From assembly GCF_014200595.1 (NCBI RefSeq), contig NZ_JACHCG010000003.1, forward strand, positions 410,084-474,083: DNA of 64,000 nucleotides, given 5' to 3'. Positions within the stretch are counted from its first letter, which is position 1. Every line of letters begins with the position of its first letter. The notes under the pieces are model-generated. The model was given only the letters and a program-made list of their open reading frames with translations. It was not told the origin of the DNA and did no database searches. The translations under genes were made by a program, and so were the position numbers. Below are positions 44,821 to 53,272 of this stretch, piece after piece. Origin of the DNA: Pedobacter cryoconitis (GTDB taxonomy: Bacteria > Bacteroidota > Bacteroidia > Sphingobacteriales > Sphingobacteriaceae).

Positions 44821-46425
44821 TTAAAGTGTGTTTTCTACAACTTTTGGGACTGATTTCAGTATTTCATCGTTTGCGAACTCTTCAAATTGCTTAAAGTTGT
44901 CAATAAACGCTTTAGCAAGTTCGTTTGCTTTCTGATCATATTGATGTTTGTCTGACCAGGTATTTCTTGGGTTTAAAATTTCGGAAGGAACGCCCGGACA
45001 AGCATCCGGCATTTGTAATCCGAAAACAGAATGTTCAGTAAATGTTGCTGAAGTTAACCCGCCATTTAATGCCGCAGTAATTAAAGCACGCGTATAACTT
45101 AATTTCATCCGGCTGCCTGTACCGTAAGCACCACCACTCCAGCCTGTATTCACTAACCAGACATTCACTTTGTGTTCTTCCATCTTCTTTCCAAGCAGAT
45201 CTGCGTATTTAGTTGGGTGTAAAGGCAGGAAAGCCTTTCCAAAACAAGCAGAGAAAGTTACCTGAGGCTCAGTTACCCCAGCTTCTGTACCTGCAACCTT
45301 AGCCGTATATCCGGAAATGAAATGAAACATGGCCTGACCAGGATTTAATTTTGACAACGGAGGTAAAACACCGAAAGCATCTGCCGTCAGGAAGAAAATA
45401 TTCTTGGGAATACCTGCAATAGAAGGTAAAACCGCATTGTCAATATAGTTTATAGGGTAAGCTACCCTTGTATTTTCAGTTTTTTCAATATTTGAATAAT
45501 CAACCGTCCTGGTATCCGGGAAATAATTGATATTCTCCAGCAAAGCCCCGAATTTAATAGCATTATAGATCTGTGGCTCCTTTTCAGCAGTCAGATCTAC
45601 ACATTTAGCATAACATCCGCCTTCAAAATTAAAGACAGAGCTATCTCCCCAGCCATGTTCATCATCACCAATTAATCCTCTTGCAGGATCAGCAGACAAC
45701 GTTGTTTTACCAGTACCAGATAAGCCAAAGAAAATCGCAGTATCCCCCTGAACACCAACATTGGCAGAACAGTGCATGGATAAAGTATTTTTCAATTCAG
45801 GCAGAATGAAGTTCAAAACAGAGAAAATACCTTTTTTGATTTCACCTGTATAACCTGTTCCACCGATTAATATGATTTTGTCCGTGAAATTCAGGATCGC
45901 AAAATTAGCCTGACGCGTACCATCAACTGCCGGATCGGCCAGAAATGTTGGCGCAGCTATGATTGTCCACTCCGGATTTTCAATAACTTCTCCTTCCTCT
46001 GGTCTGAGGAACAAATTATTAGCAAATAGATTTTGATAAGCGGTTTCAGTGATAACTCTGATACTCATTTTGTAGGCTTCATCCGCACAAGCATAAGCAT
46101 CCCTCACATAAAACTTGTCTTTGTTAAGATGTGCACAAACTTTGTGCAATAAAGACTCGAAATTTGATTGACTAAACTGGATATTAATATCGCCCCACCA
46201 AACTGAATCCCTCGTTACCTCATCCAGCACTATAAACCTGTCCTTTGGCGAACGACCAGTAAATTTACCAGTATCAATTGCCAAAGCACCTGAAGATGAG
46301 AGTGTACCCTCTCCGTTATTGATCGCTTCTTCCACCAGTTCCGGTACACTTAACTGATAGTATGCATTCTCAGTACCCAAATTCAACCGGGATAAGTCTG
46401 GTTTAGGCATTAAAACTTTGCTCAT
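44821..46425 (-). CDS. pckA: phosphoenolpyruvate carboxykinase (ATP)
   Basis: A 534-residue enzyme. The kinase-1 loop GLSGTGKTTLSADP is near residues 235-248, the kinase-2 motif GDDEHGWGD near 253-261, and FTGRSPKDRF near 54-63 binds oxaloacetate. It converts oxaloacetate and ATP to PEP and CO2, the first committed step of gluconeogenesis. The gene appears monocistronic with its own terminator. Confidence 0.97.
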   Translation of the reverse strand: MSKVLMPKPDLSRLNLGTENAYYQLSVPELVEEAINNGEGTLSSSGALAIDTGKFTGRSPKDRFIVLDEVTRDSVWWGDINIQFSQSNFESLLHKVCAHLNKDKFYVRDAYACADEAYKMSIRVITETAYQNLFANNLFLRPEEGEVIENPEWTIIAAPTFLADPAVDGTRQANFAILNFTDKIILIGGTGYTGEIKKGIFSVLNFILPELKNTLSMHCSANVGVQGDTAIFFGLSGTGKTTLSADPARGLIGDDEHGWGDSSVFNFEGGCYAKCVDLTAEKEPQIYNAIKFGALLENINYFPDTRTVDYSNIEKTENTRVAYPINYIDNAVLPSIAGIPKNIFFLTADAFGVLPPLSKLNPGQAMFHFISGYTAKVAGTEAGVTEPQVTFSACFGKAFLPLHPTKYADLLGKKMEEHKVNVWLVNTGWSGGAYGTGSRMKLSYTRALITAALNGGLTSATFTEHSVFGLQMPDACPGVPSEILNPRNTWSDKHQYDQKANELAKAFIDNFKQFEEFANDEILKSVPKVVENTL

Positions 46426-46445
46426 AAAATGATTATTTGTTTAGG

Positions 46446-46453
46446 CAAAGCTA
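46446..46453 (-). promoter_or_regulatory. -7 promoter box of pckA
   Basis: On the minus strand TAGCTTTG matches TAnnTTTG exactly, 20 bp before the start codon. No TTTG is found at the expected -33 distance, so an activator may be needed. Confidence 0.4.
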
Positions 46454-46558
46454 AGGAGATATTTATTGAAAAATTATCATTTCAAAGGAAATATTTCACT
46501 TATTGTGGCATATACACTATAGATCAACAATCTATATATCAACGTTTTAGCAACCGTA

Positions 46559-46912
46559 TTATCCGCCAGATTTTTTCACTTTATAGCCTTCTTTTTGAAG
46601 CATCAAAACTACCTTATCTCTGAAGTCACCCTGCACCATAATCTCCCCATCTTTAGCACTTCCGCCTACCCCGCATTTGGTCTTCAGCATTTTTGATAAT
46701 TTCTCCAGATCCTCTGCATTTCCACGAAAACCCGTAATCAGCGTAACCGCTTTACCGCCTCTGTTTTTCTTGTCAAGCATCACCCGCAAATCTTGCTGAT
46801 TATTGGCAATTACTTCCTGTGGTGCCTCGTTTTCAGTTTCATAGCTGAAAGAAGGATCAGTAGAATACATGATCCCGCCAAGATCTCTCAATGATTTTTT
46901 ATTCGGTTTCAT
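46559..46912 (-). CDS. SUI1/YciH-type translation factor
   Basis: A 117-residue protein whose last ~70 residues form the SUI1 (eIF1-like) domain: GGKAVTLITGFRG near residues 52-64 and KCGVGGSAKDGEIMVQGDFRD near 79-99 (the basic loop). The N-terminal 45 residues are variable. It may influence start-codon selection, by analogy with eIF1, but its bacterial role is little known. The start overlaps the end of the upstream lipid-kinase gene by 14 bp. Confidence 0.92.
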   Translation of the reverse strand: MKPNKKSLRDLGGIMYSTDPSFSYETENEAPQEVIANNQQDLRVMLDKKNRGGKAVTLITGFRGNAEDLEKLSKMLKTKCGVGGSAKDGEIMVQGDFRDKVVLMLQKEGYKVKKSGG

Positions 46913-47822
46913 CTATTGATTTTTTAATTGTAACTCCCATTGCTGCCGGAACAATTACATTTAAAGACAGCGGTGAAATTGTTACTTCAATCTCTCTGCC
47001 CATAAAATAAGGTTCCCCATCAATGTGGATAGCAGCATCCTCCACCCGGGTAATCTGTATATTTTTCCCCTGGATAATTTCAACCAGGTCAGATCTGTCC
47101 GTACTGGCATTCAGCATATGATAAGCTAACAGGGGTATTTTATATAATGGAAACGATTTGATAATACAAACATCCAGCAAACCATCCGTTACAGAGGCAT
47201 GCGGTGACACATGTGCATTATTTCCATACTGAGAAGAATTCGCCACACTGACTACAAAAGCCGTTCTGGTATACCCTACCCCATCCACCCGGATGTGATA
47301 GGTCTCAGGTTTATAATTAATCATTTCTTTGAGCCCTAATTTGAAATACCCTGTTAAGCCTCTTTTTTTATTGCCCACAAAAACAGAACTGATATGTGCA
47401 TCAAATCCCATCCCGGCCATATTGAAGAAAAACTTATCATTAAATGTACCTGTATCAATTTTCGTGACGATCAGCTCATTTAATACCTGGATCGCTTTAG
47501 CTGTATTCATCGGTATTTTTAAAAACCGGGCCAAACCATTTCCCGACCCAAAGGGGATGATACCCAGGATCTTTTGCTGCTGCATAACTTTCGCCGCAAT
47601 TTCATTGATCGTCCCGTCACCGCCAACAGCAACAATAATATCAAAGTTCTTATTTGCAGCTTCTTCCGCTATCTCAGCCGCATGTCCTACATACTCCGTA
47701 AAGCTAAAATTAGGGTTAAATTTGGATCTGTCCAGATTCGCATCAATGATAGCAGGTATCTTTAATTTATCCTTACCCCCGGAGATAGGATTAATAATAA
47801 ATAGAATGTTCGACTTTGCCAA
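46899..47822 (-). CDS. diacylglycerol-kinase-family lipid kinase (YegS/LCB5-like)
   Basis: A 307-residue protein. Its catalytic N-terminal domain contains IINPISGGKDK near residues 8-18, VAVGGDGTINEIAAKV near 63-78 and IPFGSGNGLARFL near 91-103; a C-terminal beta-sandwich follows. It phosphorylates a lipid such as diacylglycerol or a sphingolipid-like base, the latter plausible because Sphingobacteriaceae make sphingolipids (inference). It overlaps the SUI1 gene. Confidence 0.92.
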   Translation of the reverse strand: MAKSNILFIINPISGGKDKLKIPAIIDANLDRSKFNPNFSFTEYVGHAAEIAEEAANKNFDIIVAVGGDGTINEIAAKVMQQQKILGIIPFGSGNGLARFLKIPMNTAKAIQVLNELIVTKIDTGTFNDKFFFNMAGMGFDAHISSVFVGNKKRGLTGYFKLGLKEMINYKPETYHIRVDGVGYTRTAFVVSVANSSQYGNNAHVSPHASVTDGLLDVCIIKSFPLYKIPLLAYHMLNASTDRSDLVEIIQGKNIQITRVEDAAIHIDGEPYFMGREIEVTISPLSLNVIVPAAMGVTIKKSIDETE

Positions 47823-47862
47823 AGGGATATGATTTAATTATGGCACAAAATAATTGATATTT

Positions 47863-47894
47863 TTTGACTATTTTGAATATATATAGTAATTTTG
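47863..47894 (+). promoter_or_regulatory. metK promoter
   Basis: TTTG (47863-47866), a 20-bp spacer and TAATTTTG (47887-47894) match the Bacteroidetes promoter consensus. The start would fall about 7 bp later, just before the riboswitch. Confidence 0.75.
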
Positions 47895-47903
47895 CAATAT
47901 AAA

Positions 47904-47970
47904 GGTGGACTGATTTGCGATGTTATGTTAGCATGACGGGATTGCAACCACGTAAAAAAAAGTGCTAACC
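47904..47970 (+). ncRNA. SAM-II-type riboswitch upstream of metK
   Basis: The conserved SAM-II strings are present in order: a GTGG strand (47905-47908), CTGATTTG, ATTGCAA, the closing CCAC (48-bp domain, 47948-47951), TAAA and GCTAAC. The closing strand pairs with GTGG as helix P1. GTTAGC (47927-47932) and GCTAAC (47964-47969) are perfect complements and form the required pseudoknot. The loop region carries an extra GTTATG/CATGAC hairpin pairing. The next gene, 85 bp away, makes S-adenosylmethionine, so SAM would lower its own synthesis. The call rests on motif recall, without a covariance search. Confidence 0.85.
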
Positions 47971-48055
47971 ATTCATACACTTCATTTTACTGCCTGTTTT
48001 TACGGGGTCATTGTCCATTTTAAAGAATTGTTGATTATTTAACTAATTATTTAAA

Positions 48056-49324
48056 ATGTCATATTTATTTACATCAGAATCTGTTTCTGAAGGTCATCCT
48101 GATAAAGTAGCAGATCAAATTTCGGATGCACTAATTGATAATTTTTTAGCATTTGATCCTGAATCAAAAGTTGCTTGTGAGACTTTAGTAACTACCGGAC
48201 AAGTTTTTCTTGCCGGAGAAGTTAAATCAACAGCCTATCTTGACGTGCAAAAGATCGCAAGAGAAGTAATCAATAAAATTGGTTATACTAAAGGTGAATA
48301 TATGTTTGATAGTAACTCTTGTAGTGTACTGTCTGCTATTCATGAGCAATCTCCGGATATTAACCAGGGTGTAGACAAAGAAGACAAAACTACTCAGGGA
48401 GCTGGTGACCAGGGAATGATGTTTGGTTATGCAACCAGAGAGACTGAAAACTTCATGCCTCTTGCACTTGACCTTGCGCACAAAATCCTGATTGAATTAG
48501 CTGCAATCCGTCGTGAAAACACGGAAATTACTTATTTACGTCCGGATGCAAAATCCCAGGTCACTTTAGAGTACAATGATAACAATGAGCCTGTAAGAAT
48601 CGATTCTATCGTGGTTTCTACACAACATGATGATTTTGATGAAGAGCAGACCATGCTTAAAAAGATAAAAGAAGATATTATCAATATCCTGATCCCACGT
48701 GTATCAAGCCAATATCCTCAGTTCAGCAAATTGTTCAACAAGGATATCAAATATCACATTAATCCAACTGGTAAGTTTGTGATCGGTGGTCCTCACGGAG
48801 ATACTGGCTTAACTGGAAGAAAGATCATTGTTGATACTTACGGTGGTAAAGGTGCTCACGGTGGTGGTGCATTTTCAGGAAAAGATCCATCTAAAGTTGA
48901 CCGTTCGGCAGCTTATGCAACCAGACACATCGCTAAAAACCTGGTGGCAGCTGGTGTTGCAGATGAAATCCTGGTACAGGTATCTTATGCAATCGGTGTT
49001 GCTCAGCCTATGGGTATTTACGTAAATACTTACGGAACAGCTAAGGTTAAATCAGCAGATGGCAAATTGCTTACTGATGGTGAAATAGCGAAAGAAGTAG
49101 AAAAAATCTTCGATATGACTCCTTACGGTATTGAGACCCGTTTAAAATTAAGAAATCCTATTTATTCAGAAACTGCTGCTTACGGACACTTTGGTAAAAA
49201 CAATGAAGTGATTACCAAAATCTTTAAAGCATCTAACGGTACTGAAAAAGAAGTTACAGTTGAATTGTTCACCTGGGAAAAATTAGATTTTGTAGACGCA
49301 GTTAAAAAAGCGTTCTCTCTATAA
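48056..49324 (+). CDS. metK: S-adenosylmethionine synthetase
   Basis: A 422-residue enzyme. [19 protein letters not shown] near residues 7-25 holds the methionine/ATP site, [17 protein letters not shown] near 116-132 and the P-loop-like [14 protein letters not shown] near 243-256 follow, and [19 protein letters not shown] near 264-282 is the second signature. It makes SAM from methionine and ATP. The transcript starts with the SAM-II riboswitch and ends in a strong terminator. Confidence 0.98.
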   Translation: MSYLFTSESVSEGHPDKVADQISDALIDNFLAFDPESKVACETLVTTGQVFLAGEVKSTAYLDVQKIAREVINKIGYTKGEYMFDSNSCSVLSAIHEQSPDINQGVDKEDKTTQGAGDQGMMFGYATRETENFMPLALDLAHKILIELAAIRRENTEITYLRPDAKSQVTLEYNDNNEPVRIDSIVVSTQHDDFDEEQTMLKKIKEDIINILIPRVSSQYPQFSKLFNKDIKYHINPTGKFVIGGPHGDTGLTGRKIIVDTYGGKGAHGGGAFSGKDPSKVDRSAAYATRHIAKNLVAAGVADEILVQVSYAIGVAQPMGIYVNTYGTAKVKSADGKLLTDGEIAKEVEKIFDMTPYGIETRLKLRNPIYSETAAYGHFGKNNEVITKIFKASNGTEKEVTVELFTWEKLDFVDAVKKAFSL

Positions 49325-49350
49325 TCCGGTAAGGCAAAAAATACAGTATA

Positions 49351-49382
49351 AAGGGCGACGTCTTCACAGACATCGCCCTTTT
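49351..49382 (+). terminator. intrinsic terminator of metK
   Basis: AAGGGCGA (49351-49358) and TCGCCCTT (49373-49380) are perfect complements, extended inside by GTCT/AGAC after one mismatch, and followed by a short T run. Confidence 0.85.
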
Positions 49383-49568
49383 GCATTTAGGATTTTAGTT
49401 AGCTTCTGAGCAGGTTATCTATGAATCCATGTCCGGTCTGCGGCAAGTCCATAGCGAGCCAGGTAACTACTTAACATGGCCACAAAACGAATGGAAAATC
49501 AGCAGTTTTAATTCAGATTTTACCGCTAAAACCAGAATAAATCGTATCATTAATCAAAATACGAGATT

Positions 49569-51116
49569 ATGATACGCAGATTTATATTTATCCTCTTTAT
49601 CGGGCTTCAGCTGGGAAGGGTTTCCGCACAGACTAAAACACCTGATGAGCTGTATGGCCAGTTGTTTATTGATGTGCAAATGCAGAATGTGCTGAAAGAC
49701 GGTAAAACTTTTGTGGATTGTATCCCAAAAAGAGATCCGGCAAAAATACTGGAAGACTATCTGAAATTAAAAGCTGCTAAAACTAATTTTAGCACCAGGG
49801 CTTTTGTAAATGATAACTTTATTTTTCCGGATACCAATACTACAGTTGTGACGACAGCAAATCAGCCCGTAGCCGAACATATTAACCAGCTTTGGGAAGC
49901 ACTGCGCCGTAAACCCGCAGAAAAAATTGCCAATAGTTCGCTGCTTGACCTCCCTAACCCTTATATCGTTCCCGGCGGACGCTTCAGAGAAGTTTATTAT
50001 TGGGATAGTTATTTTACGATGCTGGGTCTGCAAGTATCCGGAGAAAATGAGACTATTGAAAATATGGTCAAAAACTTCGCTTACCTGATTGAGCAAAATG
50101 GCCACATTCCAAACGGGAACAGAAACTATTACCTCAGCAGGTCGCAACCTCCATTTTTCTCACTGATGATTGGACTGCTTGCCCAAATCAAAGGAAATGA
50201 AGCCTATTCCACTTACTTACCAGCACTGGAAAAAGAATATGCCTATTGGATGGATCAGTCTGCACCAACTAAACACGTGGTAGTTATGCCCGATGGAAGT
50301 AAGCTGAACCGCTATTACGACCAGTTAAATACACCAAGACAAGAATCCTATAAAGAGGACGTACTGATCGGCCAGCAAACCGAAGCAAAAAATCCGGAAG
50401 TATACCGTGACATCAGGTCAGCAGCAGAGAGTGGCTGGGATTTCAGCAGCAGGTGGTTAGCAGATGGCATGCAATTAAAGACTATTCAAACTACACAACT
50501 TGTTCCTGTAGATCTGAATTGCTTATTATATAACCTGGAACTCACCCTACAGAAATGTTATGCACTTCAACACGATGTAGTCAAAGAAAAGCAGTATCAA
50601 ACCCTGGCCTTAAAAAGGAAAGCCAGTATCCAGAAATATTTCTGGTCACCAAAGTATTCCTGGTTCACAGATTACAGTCTTAAAACTAAAAACCAATCCC
50701 CTGTGTTGAGTCTGGCAGGGATGTTTCCATTATCCTTCAACCTGGCCGGCCAAAAACAAGCTAAACTGGTTAAGAATACCTTACAACAAAAATTCCTGAA
50801 AGCAGGGGGATTAGTTTCTACACCATTAAATACACATCAACAATGGGATTCGCCTAACGGATGGGCCCCTTTACAATGGATGGCTATCACCGGACTGGGT
50901 AATTATGGCTTTCATGAGCTGGAGAAACAGATTGCTGTCCGCTGGATTAATTTAAATACCAGCGTGTATAAGCGTACAGGAAAACTAATGGAGAAATACA
51001 ATGTAGTAAACCTGCAACTGAAAGCCGGAGGTGGAGAATATGCTTCTCAGGATGGATTTGGATGGACTAATGGGGTCTTAATTTCCCTGATGAAAAAATA
51101 CGGCTACACGAAATAA
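49569..51116 (+). CDS. treA: periplasmic alpha,alpha-trehalase (GH37)
   Basis: A 515-residue enzyme with a signal peptide (first ~20 residues, RVSAQ). The GH37 signatures are PGGRFREVYYWDSYF near residues 137-151 and QWDSPNGWAPLQW near 423-435. The catalytic acid lies in ESGWDFSSRW near 287. It splits trehalose to two glucose molecules in the periplasm. It may share a transport or catabolic role with the glycoside-hydrolase-like gene at 53273. Confidence 0.95.
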   Translation: MIRRFIFILFIGLQLGRVSAQTKTPDELYGQLFIDVQMQNVLKDGKTFVDCIPKRDPAKILEDYLKLKAAKTNFSTRAFVNDNFIFPDTNTTVVTTANQPVAEHINQLWEALRRKPAEKIANSSLLDLPNPYIVPGGRFREVYYWDSYFTMLGLQVSGENETIENMVKNFAYLIEQNGHIPNGNRNYYLSRSQPPFFSLMIGLLAQIKGNEAYSTYLPALEKEYAYWMDQSAPTKHVVVMPDGSKLNRYYDQLNTPRQESYKEDVLIGQQTEAKNPEVYRDIRSAAESGWDFSSRWLADGMQLKTIQTTQLVPVDLNCLLYNLELTLQKCYALQHDVVKEKQYQTLALKRKASIQKYFWSPKYSWFTDYSLKTKNQSPVLSLAGMFPLSFNLAGQKQAKLVKNTLQQKFLKAGGLVSTPLNTHQQWDSPNGWAPLQWMAITGLGNYGFHELEKQIAVRWINLNTSVYKRTGKLMEKYNVVNLQLKAGGGEYASQDGFGWTNGVLISLMKKYGYTK

Positions 51117-51168
51117 AAAAGAAAACCATTTATAGAAGGCTTTGTTTAATAAGCAAACAATCTTTATT

Positions 51169-51516
51169 ATGGAACAACCAGCGGAAATGAACACACTTAG
51201 CCAGATTTTAGAAAAATTAAGGCAAAAAGGGTTAGATAACGAAATAAAGATGACCGACCATGGTAAAATGCAAGGTGTTGGTCTGCACAAAATCTATGTA
51301 CCGGAAGATCTGACAATCATAAAAACTTATCGTTTTGAAGGTGACTCAGATCCGGCAGATAATTCTGTGCTTTATTTGTTAGAAGACAAAGATGGCCAGA
51401 TTGGCTATATCATTGATGCCTATGGCATGTACAGCTCTCATGAAGGAACGGGTTTTGATGATTTTCTCAAAAAGATCCCTACTGCCGATAGAGACCTGCA
51501 AGAATTATTTAAATAG
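51169..51516 (+). CDS. small conserved Bacteroidetes protein (often named phosphoribosylpyrophosphate synthetase)
   Basis: The start at 51169 (MEQPAEMN) gives 115 residues; the longer frame begins at a TTG without support. The protein resembles a group that databases often label phosphoribosylpyrophosphate synthetase, with YRFEGDSDPADNSVLYLLE near residues 57-75 and VIDAYG-like IIDAYGMYSS near 84-93. It lacks a PRPP-binding loop and is far too short for that enzyme, so the name is probably wrong. The function is unknown. A terminator follows directly. Confidence 0.75.
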   Translation: MEQPAEMNTLSQILEKLRQKGLDNEIKMTDHGKMQGVGLHKIYVPEDLTIIKTYRFEGDSDPADNSVLYLLEDKDGQIGYIIDAYGMYSSHEGTGFDDFLKKIPTADRDLQELFK

Positions 51517-51526
51517 TCAGTCAAAT

Positions 51527-51560
51527 GAAAAAAGGAAAACGGAAAAGTTTTCCTTTTTTC
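51527..51560 (+). terminator. intrinsic terminator between the small protein and the P450 gene
   Basis: GAAAAAAGGAAAAC (51527-51540) and GTTTTCCTTTTTTC (51547-51560) are perfect 14-bp complements with a 6-nt loop. The right arm includes the T run. Confidence 0.85.
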
Positions 51561-51603
51561 ATTTACACAGTTTTTCTATCCATTGAGGACGCTTCATTTT
51601 AAA

Positions 51604-52782
51604 ATGAAGTATCACCTTTTCAGGTTAGCTACTTTTGATGAAGTCACTAACCAGCAACTCATGGATACCGGAATTATTTTAGATTGGAATACAACTGAAC
51701 CACATCAATTCTATGCTCAAAAAAGGGCAGCACATCAGGTTCATTATGATAAGGCACAACAAAGCTGGATCATTTACGGTTATCCACAAGCTAAAGAGGT
51801 ATTACTAAATCAGGATGCACTTATCCCTCAAATTAAAACCGATCAGACTGGTCTGAATCAAAATGCGGTTAAATTGATTCAACAATTAGCCAGACTAAGT
51901 AATTTTGAACAGCATCAGCAATCTAGAGATGCAGCATTGCAGATTTACAATCAAATGCAACCCGTCGTCATCAATGCGCTGCTTGATTCATTATTGAAAA
52001 AAACTAGCGCAGGAGCACCTGTGGATTGGGTTGAGGTGGTTTGTAAAAAACTACCCGCACTCTATATCTTAAAGAGCCTGGGTATCGGAACAGAAGATTG
52101 TAATTTAATTATCGGTTATCTTCCCATACTGGTCAGGATCATGTCTCCCGGGCAAACTTCAGAAGACATTTTACAGCTGAATGAGCTGCTCGGCTTTTTA
52201 TTCTCTTTATTGCAAAAATATCTGCCGGATATTAAAACAGCTCAAAATAATTTATACCCCGGGGAATGGACAACACTATTGATCTCTAATCTTATTGGCC
52301 TGTTAATTCAGAGCTATGATGCAGGAAGAGGCTTGCTAACCAATACAGTCTTGCAGCTTGCCCGCCATCAATTGCCTGTTCCTGTATCAGAAGGAGCAAA
52401 CCATTTCAAAGAAGCTGTTATGGAGACCCTGCGTTTTGACCCGCCAATACATTTAACCCGGAGAATTGCGGGAAAGGATCTTTTGATAGGCGATCAGTTG
52501 ATAAAAGAGGGAGAAATGATTATCATTTTATTAGCAGCAGCTAATCTTGATCCTCAAATATTTGAATCTCCCCTAACCTATAACCCTTCCAGAAGCAATA
52601 ACCAGGAGCACCTGGCTTTTGGTGCAGGTCATCATCAATGCCTGGCTAAACATTTAACGATGCACCTTACTGCCGAAACCTTTAAAATTTTACACCACCG
52701 TATTCAAATACTACCCCAGTCCTTAACCTACGAGCCACTCTTAAATGCCAGGCTGGTTAAAAACCTATTTATTACCCTTTAA
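51604..52782 (+). CDS. cytochrome P450 of unusual active-site type
   Basis: The start at 51604 (MKYHLFRL) gives 392 residues; an upstream TTG frame adds seven. The heme-binding loop is FGAGHHQCLAKHL near residues 340-352 with the Cys ligand, and the K-helix ExxR is ETLRFDPP near 279. The I-helix segment reads GLLIQSYDAGRGLLTN near 237-252, where most P450s have A/G-G-x-D/E-T. The acid-alcohol pair that normally guides oxygen protonation is thus absent. Substrate unknown. The ABM-domain gene follows 13 bp downstream. Confidence 0.88.
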   Translation: MKYHLFRLATFDEVTNQQLMDTGIILDWNTTEPHQFYAQKRAAHQVHYDKAQQSWIIYGYPQAKEVLLNQDALIPQIKTDQTGLNQNAVKLIQQLARLSNFEQHQQSRDAALQIYNQMQPVVINALLDSLLKKTSAGAPVDWVEVVCKKLPALYILKSLGIGTEDCNLIIGYLPILVRIMSPGQTSEDILQLNELLGFLFSLLQKYLPDIKTAQNNLYPGEWTTLLISNLIGLLIQSYDAGRGLLTNTVLQLARHQLPVPVSEGANHFKEAVMETLRFDPPIHLTRRIAGKDLLIGDQLIKEGEMIIILLAAANLDPQIFESPLTYNPSRSNNQEHLAFGAGHHQCLAKHLTMHLTAETFKILHHRIQILPQSLTYEPLLNARLVKNLFITL

Positions 52783-52795
52783 AAAATCAAGAAAA

Positions 52796-53140
52796 ATGAT
52801 CGCAGTAATTTTTGAAGTCATCCCGGCAGCGGGTAAAAAGGCAGACTACCTGGCCATTGCTGCAAAACTTTATCCTGAACTTTCCAATATAACGGGATTT
52901 ATTTCCATCGAAAGGTTCCAGAGCCTGATACAGCCGGATAAAATCTTATCTCTTTCATTTTGGGAAAGTGAGAAAGCAATTCTGGAATGGAGAAATATAG
53001 AAATGCACCGGGATGCACAGTCACAAGGCCGTAATGTGATTTTTAAAGATTATCATTTAAGAATAGCCACAGTGGTAAGAGATTATGGAATGTTTGATCG
53101 TAAAGAAGCTCCGGCAGATAGCAGAGCTGCACTTGGATAG
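52796..53140 (+). CDS. antibiotic-biosynthesis-monooxygenase (ABM) fold protein
   Basis: The start at 52796 (MIAVIFEVIP) gives 114 residues; a longer frame overlaps the P450 gene. It is a single ABM-like ferredoxin-fold domain: the N-terminal strand MIAVIFEV, GFISIERFQS near residues 39-48 and LSLSFWESEKAILEWRN near 55-71. Such proteins are small cofactor-free oxygenases or heme-degrading-like enzymes, or have no known activity. The 13-bp spacing suggests co-transcription with the P450 gene. Confidence 0.82.
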   Translation: MIAVIFEVIPAAGKKADYLAIAAKLYPELSNITGFISIERFQSLIQPDKILSLSFWESEKAILEWRNIEMHRDAQSQGRNVIFKDYHLRIATVVRDYGMFDRKEAPADSRAALG

Positions 53141-53190
53141 CCAAATATTGCTGAATATAGCTCCTGATCAAACGTTTGCGTTAATTTTCA

Positions 53191-53206
53191 ACCCCAAATC
53201 AGGGGT
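53191..53206 (+). terminator. weak terminator-like hairpin after the ABM gene
   Basis: ACCCC (53191-53195) pairs with GGGGT (53202-53206) around a 6-nt loop, followed by GTTTTC. The stem is short. Its position, 50 bp after the stop codon and before the next gene, is its main support. Confidence 0.3.
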
Positions 53207-53272
53207 GTTTTCAGGCCTTTCGTGATTAAAATGAATACCTTCAGCTTAGGAAAACATCCCTAACCTAAGACC

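Noticed and set aside
49421..49474. 17-codon frame with a CPVCG motif after metK
   Set aside because: Too short to judge, no ribosome-binding site, and one Cys pair can occur by chance.
51169..51516. True phosphoribosylpyrophosphate synthetase
   Set aside because: At 115 residues it lacks the PRPP loop and is about one third of the enzyme's length.
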